From Lantana camara (Eukaryota > Streptophyta > Magnoliopsida > Lamiales > Verbenaceae), in NCBI GenBank assembly GCA_037501455.1, contig CM074865.1, forward strand, positions 6,459,001 through 6,523,000: 64,000 nucleotides of DNA, in the 5' to 3' direction. Position numbers and translations under genes: made by a program. Positions within the stretch are counted from its first letter, which is position 1, and every line of letters starts with the position of its first letter. Positions 11,394 to 23,228 of this stretch are shown here, in pieces. The notes under the pieces are model-generated. The model saw only the letters and a program-made list of their open reading frames with translations. It was not told the DNA's origin and made no database searches.

Positions 11394-12649
11394 GTGTAAA
11401 TGTCATATTTGGTCCTTAAAATTTTAATTTTATATCACTTTAATCCTCAATATTCTAAAAGTGATACTTGAGTCCCTAAAGTTAATAATTCGTCTCACTT
11501 AATTAGGTCCTTCTGACCAAATTCCACTGAATTTTTTACCTTACTCAAGGGTATTTTGGTAAATTTTAGTATTTATAGTTCTAAAATGGTCCCTAAAGTT
11601 TCAACTTTGTATCATTTTAGTCCTCAATCTTTTAAAAATAACAATCGAGTCCCTAAAATTAATAATAACACTCACTTAGGTTTTTTTTTTTTATCAAAAT
11701 CAATACTTTTAGTTATTTTATTTATTTCATATGAAAAAAGAAAAAAAAATAATATTTATAGTAAGATCCGAGCCTATGAGTTCAGGGGGGGAAAAAAAAA
11801 AAGTTGTTGCCTTATACAATATTTGTTTTAATACGAATTTTCCACCTACTATACTTATTCAGTTTAACTTAATTTTTTTTAATTAGAGAGTGTTTTTATT
11901 TTAAATAATTACCTCAAATGATTTTTTAAAAGAAATTATAACATGGAATATATGCTTATGAAATTAAATTTCATAAATCAATTTATAATTAAAACGCTCT
12001 TAACTTGGTGTATTAATATATTTATTTTTTTACTATCACATCTTAATATACATATTATGTTGGTTGAGATAATTATTTAAAACTAAAATACTCTCCAAAT
12101 TAATAAATTATCATTGAAGTTTAAAAATATTAAATAAATAAATTAAATTTTATTTACAAGTAAAATTCTATTTTTTTCGGTTTTATATTAAACTAAGCTA
12201 AATAAATATAATAGGTGGAAAATTTGTATTAAGAACAAAAATGGTATAATGACACCAAATCTATTTTTTTTTAACTCATAAGTTCATATCTTTACAAAAA
12301 TATTATTTCTTTCTTTTTTTCTTATAAATAAATAAAATGACTAAAAATATTAATTTTGGTCAAAAGAACCCAAAGTGAGACTTATTATTAATTTTAGGGA
12401 CTTAAATGATACTTTCAAAAGATTGAGGATTAAAAGGATACAAAGTTGAAACTTTAGGGACCATTTAGAACTATAAATACTAAATGACCGAAATACCCTT
12501 GAGTAAGGTAAAAAATTCATTAGAATTTGGTCAGAAAGACTTAAGTGAGCCGAATTATTAACTTTAAGGACTCAAGTGTCACTTTTAGAACATCGAGGAC
12601 TAAAGTGACACAAAACTGAAACTTTAGGGACTAAATATGACATTTACTC
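11394..12649. mobile_element. Mutator-like fold-back element, 1.26 kb palindrome
   Basis: The two halves are inverted copies of each other over essentially the whole length, roughly 600-base arms. Termini read GTGTAAATGTCATATTT and, inverted, GAGTAAATGTCATATTT. A 9-base direct repeat TTTTAATTT flanks it at 11385-11393 and 12650-12658; 9-base duplications are typical of Mutator-like insertions. It encodes no transposase, so it is non-autonomous. Transcription across it would give a long hairpin RNA. Confidence 0.88.
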
Positions 12650-12658
12650 TTTTAATTT

Positions 12659-13396
12659 CTTCTTACTTCAAGATCTTACATCTGCAACAGTTGGCTATTC
12701 AATGCGTTCAATGTAGGATGCAATTCCCGGTGTTGCAGAGGATCAAGCATCTGCCTCTCTCGTCATTTATGGATGACTGCGTCTACTTCAAACCAAATTA
12801 GACGAAGATACGTCTGATCACGAGTCGACCTGTATGACTCAAGCTTTAAGAGTAACTGCTAAAGAATTTGCAAGCGTTGAGATTCCGATGGTGGCGTCGA
12901 AATTAGGTTTGACTACGTTGATGGAAAAAATCCACTCTTTTGTTCGTTATACTCTCGCAATATTTAAAAGTATTAATTTTAGTTTTGAAAATATTAGTTT
13001 CTATTCTATTAGAATTGGAACAAATATAATTATCCAAAAATTTGTTAAAATTGTGGTTTTGAGTCTGCATTATTTTTTTCGATTATTTCTTCGTATATTT
13101 TGATTCTTGTTGATTTAGCATATTTTCCCTCTGAGAGTTTGCATTAAAAAAAAATCATGAAAGCACCATTTTCGGCAAGAATTTAATTTCCCACCAAAAT
13201 TGAATTTAACTTGGATTTGGTCGAATTATTATAATAAACTGGGAATATTACACACTTAACATGAGATTTGTAGAAAATTTAGAGAAAATGAACAATTAAA
13301 TAATACACGTATCATTGTATCTGGATGAGTTTATCAAATTGACTCAAGTGAAAAAGGACTTAATTTTATTCAAAGTAAGGTTTCGAGTTCGAACTA
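12659..13396. other. Spacer with unrecognised 89-codon ORF
   Basis: A plus-strand ORF at 12834-13103 starts MTQALRVTAKEF. Its 3' half (about 13018-13080) also occurs inverted at 22000-22080, so that part is repetitive and the ORF is probably not a gene. 13155-13210 resembles the SOT4 upstream region at 54673-54725, continuing the homology that breaks off at 11190. The insertion of the fold-back element and this segment therefore split an old SOT upstream region. Confidence 0.4.
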
Positions 13397-14807
13397 TCTA
13401 TCTATACTATAATATATAGGAAGGGTGTGTTTGATCCTAATTGAATCGATTTTAACTTAATAGAATTTTATGGTTTTTTTTGAAAATTTTAATTTAAACT
13501 AAAAATTGTGATTGGCTGATGGTTATTAAATTTATTTATTTATTTAGCAATTTTATATGTCCCTTGATTTCTAAAAGTTATCCTCAATTAAAGTATCGAC
13601 TTACGGTAAAACTTATTTTGAATGCATAAATTTAAAAAAATATATTTTAATTTAAATTCAAATGCAACTCATGCAATTAATGTCAACACTCAAAATTCAA
13701 ATAAAACTCATAAAATTTAATATTTATTTCTTCTTTTTTGAAATATTTTAATTCTAATAAAAAAATCATTAATTTATGTTATTTATAAATCTATTATTAA
13801 AAAATTCAATAAATATCTAAAGGTGGACATTATCTATCTATACTAGAATATATAAGAAGAATGCATTTTATCCAAATCAATCCAATTTAACTAAATGGTT
13901 AATTCTTAAAGTTTTAACTTATTTTTAATTAATAAATAATATCAATTGAGTTTTATATTAAATGCTCAATTTTTTATATTTTCATATTAAATAATAAATG
14001 ATGAATTTTTTATTTTCTTAATATATATTTAAAATTATATCAAATGAATTTTTAACGCAAATTACACAAATCATGGATAAATTTGAAAAAAAAAATCTTA
14101 ATTATATTAGTATACAATTATAGAGGATTTAATTTCCATAATTAAGTGCCATTAACTTTTGAAATTCAAATTCCAATATTTAATAACAAAAATTTAGGTT
14201 ATTTCATTTACCTCAATACAATTGCTAAAGATATAAATATTACATTTGATGTAATTTTCATAAGTTCTAATATTTCTTTTAGTTTCTTCTTTACCAGTCT
14301 AAGGTTTTAGTTTTTCTTTATAGTCGACAATTTCTAAAAGAAAATTTATGGTGTTCCATTAACATGTAAATATTTGTACAATTTCTTTTATTCTCTTTTG
14401 AAAATTTATTTATTCTTCATTTTTTGTCCCATGGTTTTCAAAAGTGGTGTTTTTAGTCCCATACTATTTAATTTTTATCATTTTAAGGACATCCATTAGT
14501 TTTTGGATGGAAAATGTCATTTGACTGTTAAAATGATCTTTGACTTTCATTTCTTCTTCTTTTTTTTATTTTTAATTCTTATAACCTTTTCTTTGACTTT
14601 TTGTTTCCTTTGTTTTTCTTTGTATTTTTTAAGTTTTATAAAATACGCACAATATAAATATTAAAAAAATATGATTTTTAACAATATTTTCTATTTTTAT
14701 TTCTAAATTTAATGTAGTAAACTTAGAAATAAAAATATTAAATAAAATAAAATGTTTGTTTTCGTATTTTTTTAAGTTTCATAAATAGGCACAAAACCTT
14801 ATAAATA

Positions 14808-16655
14808 GGGATAATTACGAACAACCCTCTGAGGTTTGAGAAATTACGAACTCCCCTTTGACCCGTTATCTCCTTCATTCAATTTAACGGAATGTGTGAA
14901 ATTTACTATTTTACCACTAATATGTTGAAACTCAGGGGGGATATATGTAATAAAGAGCTAAAGGTAAGGGGGTTAATGCAATGATAGAAATTGTTAGGGG
15001 GTTTGATGTAAGTACTTAAGTTTTGTATCTACCTAGCATTTTTTTTTTGCAATAAATGCTACTTAATGATACTTTAATATTTTTATGATAGACTAATTTC
15101 ATACCTACAGTTTATGGATGTCTAATATTTTTCTGTAGATATTGACCATACATGTTCAACGTTTGAAATAATTGTTTAAATGACTCTGGCGAAAATTTAT
15201 GTGAATTTACTAATGCATTTATTGATATTGGTGTATTCGTTATGATTTTCAATTTTGAGGAAAAAAATTGACAATGCACTAATTGATGTCTGTGTGAATT
15301 TATCCCAAACCCCCCCATTTCAGATTTTATACATTTACGATACCCAATATACAATACATTTTTCCTAAACCCCCTAATCACCTAAAAAGTCTATTTTGTC
15401 CTCATTTTTTTACTTTTTCCACACTATTTTTGCTTCCTCCACACCCCTTCTTCCTCATCATCATGTTCCTCCTTCAAGCTCGCTGGAGCCCTGGCGCCGC
15501 CAGCGCCGGCCGCCGTCCAAAAATTCTCGAAAAATTCACCCCGGACGTGCTCCTCGCCTTGTTCCATATCTTCGATTAGTTTTTCAAAATTCGAAGCCAT
15601 TTGTCCCCAATTTCAGATCTAAGAATTTTAGATCTAAAAATTCCCGAAAAAAGAAATGTCCATAACTCTCAAACCACTTAACAAAAATCGATTACGTGAC
15701 TTGCAATGGATTCTCCTGGTCGAGATCTTCAAGATCTATACAAATTTCATCGGAAAATGTCGCCGGAAAGGAGAGACTCATTTCCCATTTTCTATTGAAA
15801 ATTTTCAGGTTTGCTTCGGCCTTCCCGGCGCCTTCTCCGGTCATTTTCATGAGACGGGGTTGCCACCATTGAAGTCGCATCGTCGAAATGAGTCAAAACA
15901 CGTAGCTCCCGTCTTCGGAAAGTGGACGGAAACGGTGCCACCGCCAGAAAAGCTGCGATTTTCAATAGAAAAATGGAAGAAAAAGAAAAAAAATTGGGGA
16001 AGCAGAAGAAGGGATATGGGTGTAATTTTTTATATTTTATTATGGGTATTATTGTATTTTTGCTCGAATTGGGGGGTTTAGGAAAACTTTGATAGATAAT
16101 TGATCCTTAAAAGATGTCAAAATCCAACTGGGGGGTTTAGAAAAACTTTCATGGTATATTAGGGATGTTTTATTAATTTTCTGATTTTTTTTATATGAAT
16201 TTTTATTTTGAGAGAAGTTATAATTGCAAATAAATTATTTTAAATTAACTTTAAATGGACTTGTACAAAATATATTTAAAACTAAGATATAAACATAAAA
16301 AGAAATTTATAACTTATCATATTTTATAGAAACAAAAAATAAATATTTTTTTTTTTGTTTTTATAGAAATAAATATGCATGGAATATCTAATTCAATTTA
16401 TATTTATAGATAAAATATTAAATATTAAATAAAATAATGACTTTTTAAATACAAAAGATTTAAAGTTAACTAATATTACAATTATATCACGAAACTCTAA
16501 GTAAAATTGCAATACAACCCCTAAGGGTGTTTTCGGAATTTAAATTTGAAATTAACTGTGTAATTAACGGAAGGTGAAATTTGTGAGAGAGAGTGTAAAG
16601 GTTAGGTGGGAGTTCGTAATTTCTCAAACCTCAGGGGGTTGTTCGTAATTATCCC
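14808..16655. mobile_element. Mutator-like element carrying a GC-rich fragment
   Basis: Terminal inverted repeats of about 50 bases begin GGGATAATTACGAACAACCC. Flanking 9-base repeats TTATAAATA (14799-14807) and TTATAAAGT (16656-16664) agree at seven positions, a slightly decayed duplication. The interior (about 15300-16140) is markedly more GC-rich than its surroundings and is bounded by inverted CCTAAACCCCC/GGGGGGTTTAGG motifs. ORFs there (15396-15665 and 15656-16081) are not recognised. A Pack-MULE-like captured 5' gene fragment is one reading; a nested MITE is another. The same terminal family recurs at 26543-31170. Confidence 0.75.
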
Positions 16656-16739
16656 TTATAAAGTGTTGAATACTTTGCATCCATCATGTCTTCTCAATCA
16701 CGTTCGTCTTGATTTGAATTTCCTTCCTTGTTTTGTACA

Positions 16740-17700
16740 ACCACTCAGAGACCACCCTTCAAGTCCCCCAGTACTAACCCCAGATTCCACAACCTCTTCC
16801 TCATCCACTTCACGCTCACTATCAACAAATTAATCAGAGTAATCTGAGTCATCGCCCACGGATTGCTCATCATCATTGGCCCATGTTTGCACAGCTTCAA
16901 CAAGTCCTTCAGGTAACTGCTCATGCTCTGTATCATGGCCACTCTCTGCATCCTGGCCATGCTTTGTATTTGGCTCTGAATTTGGTTGCTGACTAGCTTC
17001 CCCTTGAACGAATTGATCTACATCAACTTCAGCAGCTTTGTCATGCCCATGTAGCCCAACATTGTCACTCTCAATTTGATCAGACATCCCTTTCTCAGTT
17101 TGATCAGATTTCTCATTCTCACTTGCCCCAGCTTCCTTGTTTGCAATGTCATCAACTACATCATTGTCAACTTGATCAATTTCCTCACAATGCCCATGAT
17201 CAGCCTCCTCATTAACAATTTGATCAACTAGCTCTTTTATCAATTTGATCAGATTCATTATTAGAGTCACTTAGATCATTTTCAATACCCAAAAGACCAA
17301 AGGGATCATTGACTTTACTTAACTCACCATCCTCTTCACTAGACGATTCAGGTTCTTCTTCCACTGGTATTGGATCACAGAAAATACCAACTATCCTTTC
17401 TTCATTCAGAAAATTCACCAAATCCATGGCATCTACGTCCCTTGACAACAAACGTACACTATAGCATTGATTAATCCCATTAAATCTGTAATAGAAGTTG
17501 GTATCCACAACTGAAATTCCCAACTTCTTGGCCATATCATGTATCTCCAGCATTGACATCAAATCTTCATGACAATAGTCGATATGGTCGAACTTCCCGC
17601 CAACATACACCTTACAACCTAAATCATAGATTTTACCGCCATGATGCATCCTTATTGTAAACAATTCTGCATTTTCTCCTAAAAAATCAAGAAAAAACAC
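16740..17700 (-). pseudogene. PB1-like domain protein remnant, Mutator transposase N-terminus
   Basis: After an apparent splice acceptor (T-rich run ending TTTTTTAG near 17680) the minus strand codes for ELFTIRMHHGGKIYDLG..., followed by YVGGKFDHIDYCHEDLMSML. This pattern is that of the PB1-like domain at the N-terminus of many plant Mutator-type transposases. A long acidic, low-complexity linker follows. The frame is broken by a one-base slip near 17240 and a TAA near 16828, beyond which acidic coding continues to about 16740. The MULE catalytic domain and SWIM zinc finger are absent. Likely a transposase relic rather than a host gene; the assignment rests on recognition by eye. Confidence 0.6.
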
Positions 17701-18152
17701 AAACAATTTCAGAAAAAGGGCTTCGAACACAATCTCCAAATAAATAATCGAAATGGTCTCAACATAGGAAACAAAATACATTGAACTCGTGAGTTGGGAC
17801 CACAAAATTCGTTGTTTATCTTCAGCATGCATACAAACACACAAGAAACGGTAAAAAAATTTCAAAATTTTCAAGAAAAAATGACGGCTTTAGAGGCTGT
17901 GACTCACCATATGCTGGGGCGTTCTTCCCTGGTGGGATATCATCATTGTTCTCGTGAATCCTCCACCCCATCATCGCATGGATTTCTCGTACAAATTGGA
18001 AAGAAAAAAGTTCAGGGGGCAGAGTGCTTCTCAAAATGCATATTAACCCTAGTAATTTTGGGGCTTTTTACCATTCCAGACGCGGGAGTGAGGAGTGGTA
18101 CTTGAAAGGACTAGAATGCCCCTCTAATAATCACGCATAAGTCACGTGTGTG

Positions 18153-18301
18153 TATAATCTTTTTTCGTCTGCATTTTAATGCCAAAAATGAAAGGACGCC
18201 GCGGGGGGCGGTGAGGGGGTGTGCCAAAACCTCCAAGGGATGGGGGGTGACTGTGATTAGCCCAAAAAAAAAAAAAATCTATAATCTTTTTTCGTCTGCA
18301 T
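18153..18301 (+). mobile_element. Short poly(A) retroposon with perfect 22-base target duplication
   Basis: Identical 22-base direct repeats (18153-18174 and 18280-18301) enclose 105 bases that end in A14 (18264-18277) plus TC. This is the signature of target-primed reverse transcription (SINE, or a 5'-truncated LINE end). The body is GC-rich (GGCGGTGAGGGGGTGTGCC). I see no clear tRNA-type A and B boxes. It lies inside the Mutator-like element, so it inserted later. Confidence 0.82.
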
Positions 18302-19378
18302 AAATTTTTTGTAATAAAATATATAAAAATAAACAAATTAGTACTCTTTATGAGATCTATGGTAAAATTTAGTATATTAGATTTAGTGATAACACTAATA
18401 AATATATAATACTATATGTCTTACCAAAAAAAAAGTAACACTTTATGAAATTGAATTTAATGTACAACTCTTATAAATATATAACAAATTTTTAAAGTTT
18501 GATAAATCCCATAAAACATTATAAATATAATGTGTTTCAAAAAAATATATAAGTTTTAAACAAAAATTTTTATTTTTATTTCAAAATTTAATATATTAAA
18601 ATGTTATCACTAAATTTAATGTAGTAAATTTTACTATAGGTTTAGTAAAGTTATTAATTTATTTATTTTTATATATTTTATTACAAAAAATTTATGTAGA
18701 CAAAAATAGATTATAGAATTTTTTTTATCAAATTTGTTCTATTTATAATGTTGTGTGTCTAACTGCCTATTTATGAAACTTAAAGAAAAATAAAAAGAAA
18801 TATTTTATTTTATTTTCTATTTTTATTTCTAAATTTATTGCATTAAATTTAGAAATAAAAATAGAAAATATTATTAAAACTCATATGTTTTTTAATATTT
18901 ATAATATGTGTATTTATAAAAATTGAAAAATAAAAAAAATATAGAGTTTTAAAAAATATTTTTTATTTTTATTTCAAAATATAATATATTAAAATATTAT
19001 ATATTTATAAGAATTGTGTATTTATAAAACTTAAATAATACAAAAAAAATGAAAAGGAAACAAAAAGTCAAAGAAAAGGTTATAAGAAAAAAAGAAAAAA
19101 AGAAGAAATAAAAGTCAAAGATCACTTTAACGATCAGAGGACATTTTCCATCCAAAAACTAACGGATGTCCTTAAAATGATAAAAATTAAATAATATGGG
19201 ACTAAAAAAATCACTTTTAAAAACCATGGGACCGAAAGTGAGAACGACCTTATAATATGGGAACAAAACGACATTTTGCTCTTCTGAATATTTGAATATG
19301 TGATTACTTTTTTTATATTATTTTTTATTTAGTTGATTTTACAACACCTTTTTATTTTGTATTTGTTCATTATTAATC

Positions 19379-19590
19379 AATATTCGCGAGATCCTTTCCC
19401 ACATACCGGAGGTCTCGTTCTCCTTTGTCCGACGAGAAGGAAATAAGGCGGCGCATATTCTAGCTCGTTTAGCTTTGAATTCTAAAGAAGGGGACATTGT
19501 GCTCCCTGATGCAGTTCTGGATTGTATTGCGGAGGATTTAGATACTACTTAATTCTTCCGCCTCTCCTTTCAAAAAAAAGTTTTGAATGT
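19379..19590 (+). pseudogene. LINE 3' end: RNase H C-terminus and poly(A)
   Basis: About 57 codons, ending TAA at 19550-19552, read ...SFSFVRREGNKAAHILARLAL.... This is the C-terminal part of the RNase H domain (RVT_3 type) common in plant LINEs. A short 3' UTR ends CTTTCAAAAAAAA near 19580. Everything upstream (endonuclease, reverse transcriptase) is missing, as in 5'-truncated LINE copies. Confidence 0.82.
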
Positions 19591-20690
19591 ACTGTTTTAT
19601 TATTTTGTTTTATTACAATTTTCATTTAAATTATATGTATTTGTTATAATAAACTTATAACACTTATGCGTCATTTTTTTTTTTTTACTTTTTTTACTTT
19701 TGATTTATATTATTTTACACTATCCTTTTACTTTATAATTGTTTTTCAATCAATTTTTTCCTTCTATTGAATGAAAAAAAAAATTCAGGAATAATTTTAC
19801 TGTCTTTTTTTTTTTTTTTTTATTGCAATTTTCATTTATTTTATAGATTTCTTATCATTAACGGACACTAATGCTTGATTTTTATCTTTTAATTTATTTT
19901 ATTTTGTATAGATTTGTTATCAATAACTAATATTATTATCTTTTTTTATTACTTTTGATTATTTTAGTTTGCACCATCTTTTTACTTTGTAATAGTTTAT
20001 TATCAAATAATTTTGTACTTTAATTGAATGAAAATATTTTTTGCCGAAGTTCAAATTTAAATGAACTTTAAGTTTTCATTGTATTTTTTTATTTTATTTT
20101 ATTATATTTTTTATTTACACTAAATAGATTTGTTTTACAGTTTCAATATTTATTATAATTATGTTTATTATTTTTATGGATAATTATTTTTACTTATTTT
20201 TTATTTTTATTATTTTCTTTAATACTTTTATCTTATTTTTTTAATGATTGAGTAATTTTTCTTTTTTATTATTAACTAATTTGATTTTTCCAAATCGAGG
20301 AAATATGTTATACTTTCGTGTAGTTTTTATTTTTTTAAGATGAATATCACTTTTCAACCACATTTATTTTTACTTCCTATTTTCAGAATGTTATCTATTA
20401 TTTATTTTGTAATTTTTCAATTTCTTAAATCTTTCTTCACTCAGACTGTAATCTGATTTTGTTTATCAAAAATTTTACAATAATTCCATTGTTTATCAAA
20501 ATTTATAATTATTTATAATTCTCATTATTTTTAAAAAATATTTCTCAACCGATGATCTTGCTGTCAATGTTAAGTAAACAAATATTTTTTCCACTATTAA
20601 ATTTTTATCCTAAATATAGATTACTTTATTTCAGATTATAATATTTACGAGTAATACATAATAATATAACTCATATACTGTAATTTTTAT
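19591..20690. other. AT-rich filler inside the Helitron
   Basis: About 1.1 kb of very AT-rich sequence with long T runs. No ORF, arm or domain is recognisable; a diverged repeat cannot be excluded. Confidence 0.4.
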
Positions 20691-20784
20691 ATAAAGACCG
20701 TGCAAAGTACGGGGGTATACGCTAGTTATAGTTGATACGAAGAATGATTGGGCGAGGACAAATAGCATAATCTTGAACTACTAC

Positions 20785-21108
20785 TAGGGATGAAAACAAG
20801 CCGAGCTAGCTCGCGAGCCAAGCTCGAACCCAAGCCCTTTTATTTTTGGCTCGTGGCTCACGAGCCTGTATTTTTAAATAAAAAAATAAAATATTAATTT
20901 ATATATATAAATACTTAATTATTATATATTATTATTATATATATATATACTGATTTATATATATAATATATTTAATTATTAAAAATAATTTTTTTTAAAT
21001 TCAAAAAATGCACTTTTAATTTAGCTCGAGCCGAGCAGCTCGTGAGCCTTGGCCGAACCAAACTCGAGCCAAGAAAAAAGACCAAGACTCGGCTCGTTTA
21101 CATCCCTA
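20785..21108. mobile_element. hAT-like MITE, 324 bases
   Basis: The termini TAGGGATGAAAAC and, inverted, TAGGGATGTAAACGAGCC match a common plant hAT-type inverted repeat. Flanks ACTACTAC (20777-20784) and GCTACAAC (21109-21116) agree at six of eight positions, consistent with a decayed 8-base duplication. The subterminal regions are rich in GAGCC/GGCTC repeats and the core is AT-rich. No transposase. Confidence 0.78.
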
Positions 21109-21116
21109 GCTACAAC

Positions 21117-22086
21117 CTATACAAGTAAATCAATTGTAAATGGATGAGATTCCATGAACCTTTAAATAATTGATTTGATAAATTTTGGAGTAAATACTTT
21201 GGATGAATTATAATAATAATCATAATACATGTAGGATATAATTAATTAACTTTTCCATAATAATAACTATTTTTTATTGAATTTTCTCTCCTTCTTTGTG
21301 TGTGTTGATTGGTTCTAACTTCTAATATGCACTATGTATATGCCTCTCTTCCTTCCATGTGCAATAATGGGGTAGGGTATTTTAAAAGGCAAAATTTGCT
21401 TTTTCCTTTATTGGCGTTATTTTTATGTGTCTTTTCGCCTTAATCCGTACTTTTTCTTAATTTTTTTTGTCCACTCTTTTAATTTTAAGATAGTGATTTT
21501 ACTTTCCAATTAAGCAATTAATATTATGCTTCGGAGTGCTCTTGGTATATCTTTCATTTGTTTTTATCAATACATTTTTAAATTTTTTAACCAATTAAAA
21601 CTAGACACATAAATTATTTATTCGATATTTTTACATTCTAATCATAAAATATGCGTAACAAGTTAGGCACATAATATATCAATGAGGGTTGGTCCAAATG
21701 GTTAAAAAAATATATATTTCTTTAAGAGTAGTGACCGAATTCAAATCTCTCTATCTATTCCGTGTTTTATATATATATATATGTATAAAGAAGTTAGGAA
21801 CATAACATAGATTTAGTCCGTATACACTAAAAGAAACAATTGAAAAAGTTTACTTACATCGACTCATCAAATCTCTTCTTAAAGTGAAGAAATATATAAA
21901 ATATGTTGGTGGTAGTGGTTAAATTTTATTTATTTTTTAAACGCAAACCTCCCGAATGGGAAATTTATTAAATCAGCAAGGCTCAAAATATCCAAACGAA
22001 CAATCGAAAAATAGTGCAAGCTCGAAACCGCAATTTTAATAAATTTATGGATAATCATAATTGCTCCACATTTAATAGAACAAAAA
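21117..22086. other. Intergenic AT-rich spacer
   Basis: No gene. It contains a TA-rich microsatellite near 21766-21785. The segment 22000-22080 is an inverted copy of about 13018-13080. The minus ORF at 21930-22289 is repeat-derived. Confidence 0.45.
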
Positions 22087-22630
22087 TTAGGTATATGTTG
22101 GCATGGCGATTGACTGCGTATTCTACGCAAAATAGGGACAAAAATCCATTGTTTCTCAACGTGGCAACATACATACATACGTACATGTCTTGACTGGCAA
22201 ATAACTTGATGAACACCTTCTTGCTTTGGCAAGTGAAAATTAATGCATATTAATTCACTAACCTTAGCGAATGTGTAGTTTTTATACAACTATGTTAAAG
22301 CTTACATATATGCACTCAAATACTAATAGAAATAGTGTTGAGACAAAGAGAACAGAGCAAGAGAAAACAGAGGTAAAAAGAACTGCCCAAGAAAGGAAAA
22401 GGCAGAGGGGGATTTGGGATTCTCCGATCCCGACCCAAGCCCGAAACCTGAAAAACAATTTCCGGGATGGGCTCCGGTATCGAAATTGGACCCCAGATCC
22501 TGAATTTCAAGTACGGCGCCCGCTCCAGTCCAAAATTCTACATTTTAGACTAGATAAAACAAAAGATTCAAACTGTATGTAGATATATATAAAATACTTC
22601 CATAGTTCCTAATTCATCATCTTGCAAGCT
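22087..22630 (-). repeat. SOT 3'-flank duplication block, copy 2
   Basis: Diverged copy of 7690-8209, lying directly downstream of the stop codon of SOT2. It includes the shared runs GTGTTGAGAC, GATTTGGGATTCTCC and CTACATTTTAGACTAGAT. No conserved ORF. Confidence 0.75.
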
Positions 22631-22730
22631 CTAAGTATTGAACTTTAAACCAGATCCCTCTAACTTCGTCTCCATCAGCTTCCCAAAGCGTTTGGCCATC
22701 TCAGGTGTTAGACAGTTCCTCCAATCTCCA

Positions 22731-23179
22731 AAATAAGCCGAAATTCGCATCACTGTTCACTATAAGCCGAAAAAGACACCAAAATAAGCCGAAATTCGTG
22801 TCACTGTTCACGCACCCAAAAACCTGACTTACGGTGCTCCAAATCCGATCTCCACCGTTCACTTTCAAGTTCGATGAGTCAGGAACCTGCTGTCCGAAAA
22901 TCAGTTCGATCGGACCAGAAATGACCTCCCGATCGTCCGTGCGAAGATTCTGCCGCCGACCAAAAACTGGGCAAAACTGTGCAGATTATTTCCCCAAAAC
23001 TTGCGCCTAAAAGTTGCTGATACTTCACGCCTATTTCGGTGAAAAGAGCTGCTGATATATATAGTGCTTTATTCAATTTCTCCAAAGGATAATGAATCCT
23101 ATTCAATTAAAAAATAGGTTTTATAATGGGCTTTGATTTCAATATTAATTGGGCCAATAAAGATGTGGGCTGGACCAAC
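22731..23179 (-). repeat. Non-matching 3' LTR-like end of the SOT2 copia
   Basis: About 450 bases, LTR-like in starting TGTTGG after a polypurine tract and holding TATATATA near 23055. The motif CCAAAATAAGCCGAAATTCG occurs twice, at about 22729 and 22780. It differs in sequence and length from the 189-base 5' LTR. Confidence 0.55.
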
Positions 23180-23228
23180 AAATCTCCCCCTCCAGCCCAT
23201 ATGAGGAAGGAGACAAACCACCATTTAA

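Larger units (their letters stand above)
14421..19285. mobile_element. Mutator-like element with long inverted arms and PB1-like remnant
   Basis: The left arm (about 14421-14807) is inverted at about 18740-19285. Shared stretches include GTCCCATGGTTTT and the run around TCCATTAGTTTTTGGATGG. The right terminus is longer than the left (GAGCAAAATGTCGTTTTG, inverted), so the left end is truncated or unrecognised, and no target duplication was found. The interior holds an inserted smaller Mutator-like element (14808-16655), a PB1-like coding remnant (16740-17700) and a short retroposon. The PB1-like remnant fits an element that once coded for a Mutator-type transposase. Confidence 0.65.
13397..20725 (+). 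mobile_element. Probable non-autonomous Helitron with nested insertions
   Basis: The 5' end reads TCTATCTATACTATAATATA after an A, and the 3' end reads ACGCTAG before a T, as expected for Helitrons inserting between A and T. A GC-rich hairpin CCGTGCAAAGTACGG lies at 20699-20713, just before the CTAG end (20722-20725). No Rep/helicase gene is present. A second Helitron-type head starts near 13833 (TCTATCTATACTAGAATATA), so two 5' ends share one 3' end. Most of the length comes from elements nested inside (14421-19285) and AT-rich filler. The exact 5' base is ambiguous because of the TCTA repeat. Confidence 0.68.

Noticed and set aside
15656..16081. 141-codon plus ORF
   Set aside because: Inside a transposable element, no recognised domain; kept only as a possible captured fragment.
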